Positions 8,932 to 17,489 of a DNA stretch of 64,000 bases are shown one piece after another; positions within the stretch are counted from its first letter, which is position 1, and each line of letters starts with the position of its first letter. The position numbers and the translations under genes were made by a program. This DNA comes from Dyadobacter pollutisoli (lineage in GTDB: Bacteria; Bacteroidota; Bacteroidia; Cytophagales; Spirosomataceae): contig NZ_CP112998.1 of the NCBI RefSeq assembly GCF_026625565.1, forward strand, positions 7,476,501-7,540,500, given 5' to 3'. A model generated the notes under the pieces. That model saw only the letters and a program-made list of their open reading frames with translations. It did not search any database and was not told the DNA's origin.

Positions 8932-9556
8932 TCTTCCTGTACACTACCGACTGAATGAAGCCGCGGAAATGATAGCTTTTATGCATCACGGCATATCCGC
9001 CATCGTTAAAAAGCGGTTCCATTTCCGGTAATCTGCTGGCCTCTACATGCGATAGTATTTTGAAGAACAAGTACATACTTTTGAGCAGGATCTTTTGCCA
9101 GGTACCATTGATTTTTTTATCAATATGAAAATCAGTGAAAAGCCACATTCCGTCTTCAACCAACTGCCGATCGAGTATTGTAAAAACACGCGCAGCTCTT
9201 TCACTCCCAAAATTATCAAACAGAAAAGGAGTCATGACCGCGTCGAATTGTTCGTTCGATTCAAAATCTTCAATGGCTGTGTGAATGAATGAAACCTGGT
9301 TTTGTTTAAAATCCCGCTTTTTGGCCAGATCAATCATTTTGCAAGAAATCTCAACATAAGTAACCGTGAAGCCGCTCGCATGGATTTTCGCCAGTTCTTC
9401 CAATATCCAGCCGGTACCGCCGCCCACAATGAGTAGCCGGGAAGGCACATTCAGAAACGGAAGTAGAACTTGCTGGGAATGCACGATTGATTTTCGAAAA
9501 ACCAGTCTGCTGAGCATATCATAACTTCCGGCGATCTGGTCGTAATTGTTAGTCAT
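8897..9556 (-). CDS. Class I SAM-dependent methyltransferase
   Basis: Methyltransferase of 219 residues with Rossmann motif I LLIVGGGTGWILEEL (residues about 41-55), an acidic motif II (YVEIS) and AVMTPFLFDNFG as the motif IV region. The N-terminal YDQIAGSYDMLSRLVF resembles UbiE/quinone-type methyltransferases. It is encoded 15 nt after the UbiA-like gene in the same direction, so the two are probably one operon and may modify the same lipid or quinone. The substrate is not determined by the sequence. Confidence 0.82.
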   Translation of the reverse strand: MTNNYDQIAGSYDMLSRLVFRKSIVHSQQVLLPFLNVPSRLLIVGGGTGWILEELAKIHASGFTVTYVEISCKMIDLAKKRDFKQNQVSFIHTAIEDFESNEQFDAVMTPFLFDNFGSERAARVFTILDRQLVEDGMWLFTDFHIDKKINGTWQKILLKSMYLFFKILSHVEASRLPEMEPLFNDGGYAVMHKSYHFRGFIQSVVYRKIRSAQPASDQK

Positions 9557-9571
9557 GCTTTTGATTAATTC

Positions 9572-10489
9572 TCAATAAAGTCGTTCAAAAAGGATGCCCG
9601 TAATGCCGCAAATCGCTTTAACCAGCAAAAGCCCGTCGATCACAATGAGATAGTAAAGAATTTTGCGTGGCCGTTGAAGCGAAAAAGCAACGATTAACAG
9701 ACAAATGAATGGTATCAGGTTCAATAAAATGGTAACCGTACTAAACTGCCGGTAAGTAGCAAATGTGAGAAACGAAAGCAGGCCGATCAGAAGTAAAGGT
9801 ACCAGCACATAGGAGATCGTATTTTTAAGCCCCATCCTGACTGCGAATGTTTTGAGCTCAATGTTGGCGTCGTCTTCGTAGTCCTTCACATCGAACATAA
9901 TCGCGTTGACGGTACAAAACATCCAGTTTTTTACAAATAGCCAAAACATCAGAAGCGGTTCTTGAATAGTGATTCCATGTTCAATCCTGACCATGGCCAC
10001 CGGGAAAAGATTCACGCAGCCGGCCCAGACAAAGCCGATCACGAATGCCTTGAACCAACCTGTTCTTCTGAGATTTAATGATATAATGGATTCAGGGAGA
10101 AGGCCGTAGTAAAGAATGGCGGCCGCAGGGACGGTTGACAATAGCAGCCAATTGTAAAAAGGTAAACCGATTATTTTGGTAAAATCCTTCATTAAAAGCC
10201 AAAATGCCAATGCAATGCAAATCACAGCAACAACTAACTGGCTTGTCCGGACAAAACGGTGATGGACGCGGTACCATTCAGTGCGCGGATTGGCGGAAAC
10301 CGTCGCGCTCGGCGGAACCGAGTATGCTTTGGTATAATAAAAAACGGTGGCGGCGAACAGGAGAATGTAATACGTTGCCGAATTCAGCGGAAGACCCAAC
10401 TGAAAAGCAGTTTCCACAGACAACGCGACAGCCAGCAAACCCACGAAGTAATTTGCAAAGAAAATAAATGCTACAATTCTGTTGCCCAT
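9572..10489 (-). CDS. UbiA prenyltransferase-like integral membrane protein, first Asp motif missing
   Basis: A 305-residue protein with about eight to nine transmembrane helices. The second UbiA-type Asp-rich loop is present (FDVKDYEDDANIELKTFAVRMG, about residues 200-221), a pattern that binds Mg-diphosphate in UbiA enzymes. The first loop, normally NDxxDxxxD after helix 2, is absent; the equivalent place reads SANPRTEWYRVHHRF. It could be a divergent prenyltransferase or a non-catalytic relative. The downstream methyltransferase suggests a shared lipid-modification role, which is inference. Confidence 0.65.
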   Translation of the reverse strand: MGNRIVAFIFFANYFVGLLAVALSVETAFQLGLPLNSATYYILLFAATVFYYTKAYSVPPSATVSANPRTEWYRVHHRFVRTSQLVVAVICIALAFWLLMKDFTKIIGLPFYNWLLLSTVPAAAILYYGLLPESIISLNLRRTGWFKAFVIGFVWAGCVNLFPVAMVRIEHGITIQEPLLMFWLFVKNWMFCTVNAIMFDVKDYEDDANIELKTFAVRMGLKNTISYVLVPLLLIGLLSFLTFATYRQFSTVTILLNLIPFICLLIVAFSLQRPRKILYYLIVIDGLLLVKAICGITGILFERLY

Positions 10490-10637
10490 GTTGACGCTTT
10501 AAACCGTTGACTGCAAGGTTATACCTCGGGAATAATACAATTAAAATATCGATTTAGAATTTTTAAAGACGGCGAGCTAATCTACGACGGGATTCATTAA
10601 ATTAGGAAACATATACAATTCTTAAACCATTACTTAA

Positions 10638-12188
10638 ATGAAAAAAATCTCCTTGATTTTTGCCCTCGTCTTTGCATTCTATTTCAACCCGGGATTCTCT
10701 CAGAGTAAAGATCCCGTCGTTGAAAATATCGTCAAAGAAGCTACGGAAAATTCACAACTGGAAAAATTGGCGCATGAACTGATGGATGTGATCGGTCCGC
10801 GGCTCGTAGGCTCCCCGCAAATGCAGCAGGCACATGAATGGGCCGTGGGCAAATACAAAGGATGGAATATTACTGCCAAAAATGAAAAGTGGGGTGAATG
10901 GCGCGGGTGGGAGCGTGGTGTTTCGCACATTGATATGGTAGCGCCACGAGTGAAATCCCTCGAAGGAATGCAGCTCGCGTGGAGTCCGGGAACCGCTGGA
11001 AAAACAGTTACCGCCGACGTAATTATCCTTGCTGATGTAGCCGATTCGGTTGCTTTCCAAAAATGGCTGCCGTCGGTAAAAGGCAAATTTGTGATGATCA
11101 GCATGAATCAGCCGACTGGTCGCCCGGATTATAACTGGCAGGAATTTGCGACGAAGGAGTCTTTTGAAAAAATGAAAAAAGAGCGCGACGCCCAAACCGA
11201 AGCCTGGACAAATCGTCTGAAAAAGACCGGCTACACTACACGCACATTGCCTCTCGCACTGGAAAAAGCAGGTGCCGCTGGTGTGGTGATGTCTTATTGG
11301 TCAAAAGGCTTTGGTGCAAATAAAATTTTCGGCGCATATACCAAAACCGTTCCTACGGTTGACATTTCACTGGAAGACTATGGATTGCTCTATCGTCTTT
11401 CCGAGTCAGGACATACGCCTAAGATCAGTGTAAGGGCGGACGCGAAGGAAACAGGCGTGAGCCAGACATTCAACACTATAGGTGAAATAAAAGGTACTGA
11501 AAAACCCAATGAATACGTGATCCTCTCAGCGCATTTCGATTCCTGGGACGGTGGTAGTGGGGCGACAGACAATGGCACTGGAACGATCGTGATGATGGAA
11601 GCAATGCGGATTTTGAAAAAAGTATATCCTAATCCAAAACGGACGATTTTGGTAGGACATTGGGGTAGCGAGGAGCAGGGACTGAATGGTTCGCGCGCTT
11701 TTGTGGAAGATCATCCGGAAATTATTCAGAACATTCAGGCGGTTTTCAATCAGGATAATGGTACCGGTCGGGTCGTGAACCTGTCGGGTCAGGGATTCCT
11801 TAATTCATACGAGTACCTGAGCCGCTGGCTGACGAAAGTGCCTGATACTATCAAAACGCCGATTGAATCCAAATTCCCCGGCGCACCTGGCGCAGGTGGT
11901 TCTGATTTTGCGTCATTTGTCGCTGCGGGCGCTCCTGCTTTTTCATTGAGTTCGCTTAACTGGTCGTACGGTTCCTATACCTGGCATACCAACCGCGATA
12001 CGTATGATAAGATTGTTTTCGACGACGTTCGCAGCAATGCGATACTGGCGGCTATCATGGCATATCAGGCCAGCGAAGATCCAGCCAAAACGTCCCGCGA
12101 GAAGAGTATCCTGCCGGTGAATGCCAAGGGCGAACCTGGTGCCTGGCCAGTGCAAAGGAAGCCAACCCGCAGAGGAGGCCTGGATTAA
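10638..12188 (+). CDS. Secreted M28 family zinc aminopeptidase with PA domain
   Basis: Metallopeptidase of 516 residues with signal peptide (cleavage near residue 22, FSQS). A protease-associated insert spans about residues 120-250. The M28 core follows with zinc-ligand segments SAHFDSWDGGSGATDNGTG (His and bridging Asp), HWGSEEQGLNGS (catalytic Glu pair) and a C-terminal WHTNRDT (His ligand). It likely removes N-terminal residues from peptides in the periplasm or outside the cell. A terminator follows and an M17 aminopeptidase gene comes next, so two peptide-degrading enzymes are side by side. Confidence 0.9.
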   Translation: MKKISLIFALVFAFYFNPGFSQSKDPVVENIVKEATENSQLEKLAHELMDVIGPRLVGSPQMQQAHEWAVGKYKGWNITAKNEKWGEWRGWERGVSHIDMVAPRVKSLEGMQLAWSPGTAGKTVTADVIILADVADSVAFQKWLPSVKGKFVMISMNQPTGRPDYNWQEFATKESFEKMKKERDAQTEAWTNRLKKTGYTTRTLPLALEKAGAAGVVMSYWSKGFGANKIFGAYTKTVPTVDISLEDYGLLYRLSESGHTPKISVRADAKETGVSQTFNTIGEIKGTEKPNEYVILSAHFDSWDGGSGATDNGTGTIVMMEAMRILKKVYPNPKRTILVGHWGSEEQGLNGSRAFVEDHPEIIQNIQAVFNQDNGTGRVVNLSGQGFLNSYEYLSRWLTKVPDTIKTPIESKFPGAPGAGGSDFASFVAAGAPAFSLSSLNWSYGSYTWHTNRDTYDKIVFDDVRSNAILAAIMAYQASEDPAKTSREKSILPVNAKGEPGAWPVQRKPTRRGGLD

Positions 12189-12209
12189 CGGAATCATATC
12201 TTTTTATTG

Positions 12210-12243
12210 AAAGCAAAGACTTATATTGTCTTTGCTTTTTTTA
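12210..12243 (+). terminator. Rho-independent terminator after the M28 gene
   Basis: An 11-bp perfect stem (AAAGCAAAGAC at 12210-12220 with GTCTTTGCTTT at 12228-12238), 7-nt loop and T tract. Confidence 0.88.
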
Positions 12244-12263
12244 TTTCAACGGATACAAATACA

Positions 12264-13655
12264 ATGCAGATTTTACAAAGACAAGAAGCAGACGAGAATA
12301 TTTTGATCATACGGTCATTTGAACAAGGCGCTGAGCCTGAGAATCAGACGATGTTTAAGGCGGAAAAAGGGGAGTTGTGGTGGTATTCTTCGAAGGAGCT
12401 GTGGCTGGGGCTTGGAAAATCACCCAAGCTTCCTGCTATCATTAAGATTTTTCGCTCATTGTTTTTTAAAAGAAAAGACCGCTGGCCGGAGGAAATCATA
12501 CTCGATGCAAGAGGAAAGGAGACAGAATGGGTATGTAGTGCAATCAATGGGATCATTTTGGGTGGGTACAACCTGCAACTCTATAAAACGGAGCCGAAAG
12601 CATTCAGTGCTTTTTTTGAAGAAGGAAAATTATGGATTTTGTCGGACGCGTACGGGATCGCAGATAACATCGCAGCTGCACAGAAAACAGCATTGGTACA
12701 ATGTCGCGTCATGGATCTTATGAATGCGCCCGGCAATTATAAAACGCCCTCTACACTGGCACAATGGGCAAAAGACTCCGGTGACGCGAATGGGTATAAG
12801 GTTACTGTTTTTGAAAAAGAAAAATTACAGGAACTGGGTATGCACGCCTTGCTGGCGGTGAGCAAAGGCAGCGACGAGCCACCTGTGATGATCGTGACGG
12901 AATACACGCCGCAACATTATAGAAAAACCATCGCATTGGTAGGTAAGGGCGTTACCTTCGATACCGGCGGGATTTCGATTAAAGCCTCTGCCAATATGCA
13001 TCTGATGAAAAGCGATATGGGGGGCGCGGCTGCGGTATTGGGTACGATTGAATTGGCTGCACAGCTAAGGCTGCCCGTGAGGCTGATTGCAGTCATCCCT
13101 TCCACTGAAAATTGTGTGGACGGCTCATCGATGAAGCCGGGTGACGTGATCGGCTCCTATTCCGGTAAAACCATTGAAGTAATCGATACCGATGCCGAGG
13201 GAAGACTTATCCTGGCAGACGGACTGAGCTATGCCGTGAAGGAGTTTCGGCCGGATGTGATCATTGATCTGGCTACATTGACGGGAAGCGTGATCCAGAC
13301 CCTCGGCTATGAAGCGGCTGGCCTTTTTACGCCTAATGATGCGCTGGCCAATGAACTGTCCAAAGCGGGGGAGCAGACGGGCGAGCGCTTATGGAGGTTA
13401 CCGGTCTGGGACGAGTATAAAGAGGAAATTTCCTCGGACATTGCCGACGTCAAAAACTATCACGGGAAACCATTGGCGGGTGCCATCGTAGCGGCTAAGT
13501 TCCTCGAAGCATTCACCGGCGAGCATCAGGCATGGGCGCATCTGGACATTGCGGGAACGGCTTTTGGAGATACCGAATTTGCCCCTGGGCGCGCGGGAAC
13601 GGCATATGGCATTCGCTTGCTACTAGCCTACCTGACTGCTCCTGAGCAAAGCTAA
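12264..13655 (+). CDS. pepA: Leucyl aminopeptidase, M17 family
   Basis: Cytosolic dizinc/dimanganese aminopeptidase of 463 residues. The C-terminal catalytic domain contains GKGVTFDTGGISIK, MKSDMGGAAAV and DTDAEGRLILADGL, which carry the metal ligands and the bicarbonate-binding Arg. In the last motif the usual NTDAEGRL begins with Asp instead of Asn. The start at 12264 is preferred because the open extension to 12207 lies inside the terminator hairpin. The role is turnover of intracellular peptides. The N-terminal domain is divergent from PepA, so an M17-family call is safer than strict PepA orthology. Confidence 0.88.
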   Translation: MQILQRQEADENILIIRSFEQGAEPENQTMFKAEKGELWWYSSKELWLGLGKSPKLPAIIKIFRSLFFKRKDRWPEEIILDARGKETEWVCSAINGIILGGYNLQLYKTEPKAFSAFFEEGKLWILSDAYGIADNIAAAQKTALVQCRVMDLMNAPGNYKTPSTLAQWAKDSGDANGYKVTVFEKEKLQELGMHALLAVSKGSDEPPVMIVTEYTPQHYRKTIALVGKGVTFDTGGISIKASANMHLMKSDMGGAAAVLGTIELAAQLRLPVRLIAVIPSTENCVDGSSMKPGDVIGSYSGKTIEVIDTDAEGRLILADGLSYAVKEFRPDVIIDLATLTGSVIQTLGYEAAGLFTPNDALANELSKAGEQTGERLWRLPVWDEYKEEISSDIADVKNYHGKPLAGAIVAAKFLEAFTGEHQAWAHLDIAGTAFGDTEFAPGRAGTAYGIRLLLAYLTAPEQS

Positions 13656-13805
13656 TGGACATTTGATGTGAAGGAAAAGTAAATTTCGGTCACTGAAATT
13701 TAACCAGGGCTCTCCTTGCAAAACTGGTTCTTTTTGCTAGATTTGAGAATGTAAGCACGCGGTATTAGCGGTTTGCCATATCTACTTTCCACCAATTTAA
13801 TTTTT

Positions 13806-15020
13806 ATGGCCCAAACTCTAACTTTTCTTTGCATATCGACATATTTCAAGGGTAATGATTTTTTGAAAGCCTGTAAAGAGGCCGGGAATAAGGTTTTTTT
13901 GATCACCGCAAAAAAGCTGGAAGACAAGCCGTGGGCCAGGGAAGCTGTGGACGAGTTTTTTTACGTGCAAGAGGGTGAGGACGGAACCTACAATATGAAG
14001 GAAATTATCAATGGGCTCGCCTATGTAATGCGCAGCAGGCCCATTGACCGCGTAGTGGCGCTGGATGATTTTGATGTGGAAAAAGCCGCCCATATCCGTG
14101 AATATTTCAGGATTCCGGGCATGGGGCAAACCACTGGCAGGTACTTTCGCGACAAGCTGGCGATGCGGACCAAAGCTGCCGAGTCGGGGATACTGGTTCC
14201 GGGGTTTTCGTCGCTGTTCAATGATGAGGACATTAATCAATTTATAGAAAAATATCCGGGGCCGTGGATGATCAAACCGCGTTCGGAAGCTTCTGCGACA
14301 GGCATTAAGAAAATGCATGACGCCGAGGAATTATGGAAAACCATTCATGAGCTGGGAGATAAGCGGCATGCTTATCTTGTTGAGCAATTCAAGCCCGGCG
14401 ACGTTTACCACGTCGATTCTATTTCATACAATGGCCGGGTGATATTCTCCTGGAACAGCAAATACCTCGCGCCTCCGTTTGATGTGGCGCACGGCGGCGG
14501 GATTTTCCGGTCGGTAACAGTTCCTTTTGATTCTTCGGAAGAACACGCGCTGCAAACGCTGGCTGTGGATCTTTTGAAAGCTTTCGGGCTGAAACACAGT
14601 GCTTCTCACACGGAAGTAATCCGTTGCCATGACGATGGTAAGTATTATTTTCTTGAAACCTCTTCCCGCGTAGGCGGGGCGAACCTTTCAGAGATGGTAG
14701 AGGCTTCGTCGGGTATTAATCTTTGGAAAGAATGGGCGAAAATGGAAACGGCGGAGGCGAAAGGGCAAAATTATAAACTGCCACCTGTGCGGAAAGATTT
14801 TTCGGGCATTATCATTTCGCTGGCACGTCAGGAGTGGCCTGATCTGTCGGTTTTTAATGATCCCGAAATTGTGTGGCAAATGGATGAGCCTTATCATGTG
14901 GGTCTCGTAGTACGGTCGAAGTCGCGCGAAAAGGTGATTGAGCTACTGGACAAATATGCTGCCATCATCCAAAAAGACTACCACGCCTCGGCGCCCGCGC
15001 CGGACAGACCTTCTCATTGA
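13806..15020 (+). CDS. ATP-grasp domain protein
   Basis: A 404-residue ATP-grasp enzyme (carboxylate-amine/thiol ligase superfamily). The N-terminal 100 residues resemble a pre-ATP-grasp Rossmann-like domain; the ATP-grasp core has KPRSEASATGIKK (ATP-binding Lys) at about residue 165, LVEQFKPGDVYHVDS, and the metal-binding ETSSRVGGANLSEM at about 295. The ATG at 13806 places the first strand at the N-terminus; the frame is open upstream to 13773. Neighbours give no hint of substrate. A BL00205-like peptide or amino-acid ligase is possible but unproven. Confidence 0.8.
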   Translation: MAQTLTFLCISTYFKGNDFLKACKEAGNKVFLITAKKLEDKPWAREAVDEFFYVQEGEDGTYNMKEIINGLAYVMRSRPIDRVVALDDFDVEKAAHIREYFRIPGMGQTTGRYFRDKLAMRTKAAESGILVPGFSSLFNDEDINQFIEKYPGPWMIKPRSEASATGIKKMHDAEELWKTIHELGDKRHAYLVEQFKPGDVYHVDSISYNGRVIFSWNSKYLAPPFDVAHGGGIFRSVTVPFDSSEEHALQTLAVDLLKAFGLKHSASHTEVIRCHDDGKYYFLETSSRVGGANLSEMVEASSGINLWKEWAKMETAEAKGQNYKLPPVRKDFSGIIISLARQEWPDLSVFNDPEIVWQMDEPYHVGLVVRSKSREKVIELLDKYAAIIQKDYHASAPAPDRPSH

Positions 15021-15229
15021 AACCATACGTAATCAACTTACTATCTTTTTGTTAACTTAGCATTCTGCCAGATAAAACAGACCCAACGGATTTGATTAAA
15101 GAATAGCATATTTTCATAGCATTGCCCAGAGCATTCAGGTTGTAAGCACATTTCAAATACATCCTGGATGCTTTTTTGTGAATTTTATAAATTTTCAGCA
15201 CCCCAACTTAACCTAACTATCAGGAACTT
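15021..15229. other. Intergenic stretch without recognised feature
   Basis: A 209-nt AT-rich gap between the ATP-grasp gene and a lipoprotein gene. It should contain the lipoprotein promoter, but I see no exact TAnnTTTG element and no convincing terminator hairpin. Confidence 0.4.
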
Positions 15230-15784
15230 ATGCGAAATTCTATCAAATCCGTTTTATTCGTTTTGCTATGTGGCGCGGCTATGACAAGCTGTGATAAAAA
15301 GGACGAAGAAATCGTTCCGAAAACGATCATGACCTACGATGGCAAAGAATATGAGTTGTCAAAAGGGCTTCTGATCGACTATGGTACTTTCCCGCCCAAT
15401 GAAGGCAACGGCCAGGAATTGTTCCTGTCATCTTCCGGCGTCACGATTCGGGAATCGGGTGGGAAGATTGACTCGATCTATGGTCGCGGGCATGGGATCT
15501 TTTTCCAGCTTTTTGGCGCATCTTCCAATCAGCTAGGCGAAGGAGAATATACATTTGATTTCTCTCAGGGTCCATTTAAAGCAAAGAGCTTCTTCTATTC
15601 ATACGCTACTTTTGACAATGATTTTGTAGACTGGGACGCGGACCTCCACGAAATGATCGCGGGTACCATCACCGTCAAAAAGATCAACACCGAGTATTCA
15701 ATCACCTTCGATTGTATCGAAAATAGCGGCAAGCACATTACTGGGTTTTATAAAGGGGCATTGAAGATTTATGATGAGAAGTAA
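15230..15784 (+). CDS. Hypothetical lipoprotein
   Basis: A 184-residue predicted lipoprotein with signal MRNSIKSVLFVLLCGAAMTSC, the Cys followed by charged residues (DKKDEE). The mature part is beta-rich with YDGKEYELSKG near the start and GTITVKKI and GFYKGALKIYDEK near the end, a pattern common in small Bacteroidota lipoproteins. No family with a known function is recognised. It is followed 90 nt later by the DUF1016 gene. Confidence 0.75.
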   Translation: MRNSIKSVLFVLLCGAAMTSCDKKDEEIVPKTIMTYDGKEYELSKGLLIDYGTFPPNEGNGQELFLSSSGVTIRESGGKIDSIYGRGHGIFFQLFGASSNQLGEGEYTFDFSQGPFKAKSFFYSYATFDNDFVDWDADLHEMIAGTITVKKINTEYSITFDCIENSGKHITGFYKGALKIYDEK

Positions 15785-15874
15785 GTTTTGGAGAGAATTT
15801 ATTTAACAGATATGTGACCTTTTCTCTGAATGCACGTCAAAAGAAGAAATTCTTAACCGTAATTCAGAAAAAAT

Positions 15875-16912
15875 ATGAGTGAAAAACTACAAGGTTCACA
15901 GCTGTTCGTCTCTGTAAAAAGGCTAATCGAAGAAAGTAAATCACAAATTGCAGTTTCAGTCAACGCCGGTATGAGCTTCCTATATTGGCAAATAGGGAAA
16001 GCGATTAACAGTGAAGTTTTACAGGATAGGCGTGCGGAGTATGGAAAGCAGATTGTTTGTGCGTTGTCTCAACAATTAGAGGTACAATATGGCGGCTCTT
16101 TTTCGGAAAAGAACCTGAGAAGGATGATGCAGTTTGCTACGTCATTTCCGGAAGAGAAGATTGTCGTATCGCTGATACGACAATTGAGCTGGACACATAT
16201 TCTTGCAGTAATTCCCATTGAGGATCCTTTAAAGAGGGATTTTTACATTCAAATGTGCATTCACGAAAGTTGGAGCGTAAAGACTTTTCGTGAACGAATC
16301 CAATCAATGCTCTATGAACGAACTGCGATAAGCAAGAAGCCAGAAGAAACGATTGTTAATGACCTTGCCCTATTAAAAACTGAGCAGAAGCTCAACCCTG
16401 ATTTAGTCTTCCGGGATCCATACTTTCTCGATTTTTTGGGATTGAAAGATATGTATTCGGAGAAAGATCTCGAAACTTCCATTATCGTAGAGTTGCAGCG
16501 GTTTATTACTGAAATGGGCAACGATTTTGCTTTTATGGCAAGGCAAAAGCGCATCACCATCGATAACCGCGATTACTACATTGATTTGCTTTTTTATCAC
16601 CGTAGGTTAAAATGCCTTGTCGTAGTAGACCTAAAAATTGGAGAATTTGAAGCAGCATTCAAAGGTCAAATGGAACTGTATCTTCGGTTTTTGGAAAGAT
16701 ACGAAATGATACAAGGAGAAAACCCGCCGATAGGATTGATACTTTGTACCGGTAAAAGTCAGGAACACATCGAATTGATGCAGCTGGATAAAAGTAATAT
16801 CAGAGTTGCGGACTATTTGACAGCGCTACCGTCACAAAAAGATTTACAGGAGAAACTTCACAAGGCCGTAGAGATAGCCCGCCATAAATTAGAACATCAG
16901 ACTCAGTCTTGA
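15875..16912 (+). CDS. DUF1016 / YhcG-type PDDEXK nuclease
   Basis: A 345-residue protein with the N-terminal DUF1016 helical domain (YWQIGKAINSE, YGKQIVCALSQQL, SWTHILAVI) and a C-terminal PDDEXK-superfamily nuclease domain. In the latter, YYIDLLFYHRRLKCLVVVDLK provides the Asp and the D-L-K end of the motif, and GQMELYL gives a conserved Gln/Glu. Length is typical. Homologues often sit with type I restriction systems or as solitary genes; here it stands alone between a lipoprotein and an NTF2-like gene. A defence or DNA-repair role is possible. A terminator follows. Confidence 0.88.
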   Translation: MSEKLQGSQLFVSVKRLIEESKSQIAVSVNAGMSFLYWQIGKAINSEVLQDRRAEYGKQIVCALSQQLEVQYGGSFSEKNLRRMMQFATSFPEEKIVVSLIRQLSWTHILAVIPIEDPLKRDFYIQMCIHESWSVKTFRERIQSMLYERTAISKKPEETIVNDLALLKTEQKLNPDLVFRDPYFLDFLGLKDMYSEKDLETSIIVELQRFITEMGNDFAFMARQKRITIDNRDYYIDLLFYHRRLKCLVVVDLKIGEFEAAFKGQMELYLRFLERYEMIQGENPPIGLILCTGKSQEHIELMQLDKSNIRVADYLTALPSQKDLQEKLHKAVEIARHKLEHQTQS

Positions 16913-16922
16913 CATAAAAAGG

Positions 16923-16957
16923 CGACCCGCTACTTCAAAATAGCAGGTCGTTTTTTT
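16923..16957 (+). terminator. Rho-independent terminator after the DUF1016 gene
   Basis: A 10-bp stem with one C-A mismatch (CGACCCGCTA at 16923-16932, TAGCAGGTCG at 16941-16950), 8-nt loop and seven T residues. Confidence 0.85.
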
Positions 16958-16969
16958 GAAAAATAACAG

Positions 16970-17404
16970 TTACAACAACTTGAATGCCTGACGGCCTAGA
17001 AGCACCCAGTTGCCTTTTACTTTTTGCAAGACCATGAAAACACCAAGCCTTACTGCGGCGGGGTCTTTGCCTTTGTTATGCGTATCTCCCATCAGCTTGT
17101 GCCGCACCATCGCTACATCCCCGGAAATAGATATCGTTTGTTCGCTCAGATCAATCTTAGTAAAATTGGATTCTCCGCTGGTGAGTGCACGGATGAATTC
17201 TTTTTGGTCCTCCAAAAGCCCATTAGAATGGCCGTAAGACAATGCGGGTGCCGTCAATTTCAAAAGTTCTGCTTCATTGGCATCCAACATGGCGACGCGC
17301 AACTTCTCTATTGCGGCCGCTACTGCCTTTTCATCTGCGCTTTGAGCAAAAGCCAGCATATTACCCAATAAAAGAAATGCGGCTAATAAAAGTGTTCTTT
17401 TCAT
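16970..17404 (-). CDS. Secreted NTF2-like / DUF4440 family protein
   Basis: A 144-residue protein with signal peptide (MKRTLLLAAFLLLGNMLAFAQ) and an NTF2-like cone fold (SnoaL/DUF4440), suggested by an N-terminal helix pair (VAAAIEKLRVAMLDANEAELLKLTAP), ISGDVAMVRHKLMG and VKGNWVLLGRQAFKLL at the end. Such proteins bind small ligands or act as hydrolases or isomerases; no specific activity can be assigned. It is downstream of exuT on the same strand, separated by an 85-nt gap with an imperfect hairpin, so membership in the uronate operon is uncertain. Confidence 0.78.
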   Translation of the reverse strand: MKRTLLLAAFLLLGNMLAFAQSADEKAVAAAIEKLRVAMLDANEAELLKLTAPALSYGHSNGLLEDQKEFIRALTSGESNFTKIDLSEQTISISGDVAMVRHKLMGDTHNKGKDPAAVRLGVFMVLQKVKGNWVLLGRQAFKLL

Positions 17405-17429
17405 TTTTTTTAATTTGATGTATTACTTC

Positions 17430-17478
17430 GGCTATCGGCCGACAAGGTTTACTAATATAACCGATGACCGACAGCCGA
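17430..17478 (-). terminator. Imperfect hairpin downstream of exuT
   Basis: TCGGCTATCGGCC (from 17430) and GACCGACAGCCGA (to 17478) pair over 11 of 13 positions. There is no T tract on the reverse strand, so it could be an mRNA 3'-end stabiliser or a weak terminator of the uronate operon. Confidence 0.35.
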
Positions 17479-17489
17479 TTGCTGAAAGC

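Noticed and set aside
12207..12263. N-terminal extension of the M17 aminopeptidase
   Set aside because: It would be translated from the terminator hairpin of the preceding gene; the ATG at 12264 fits the family.
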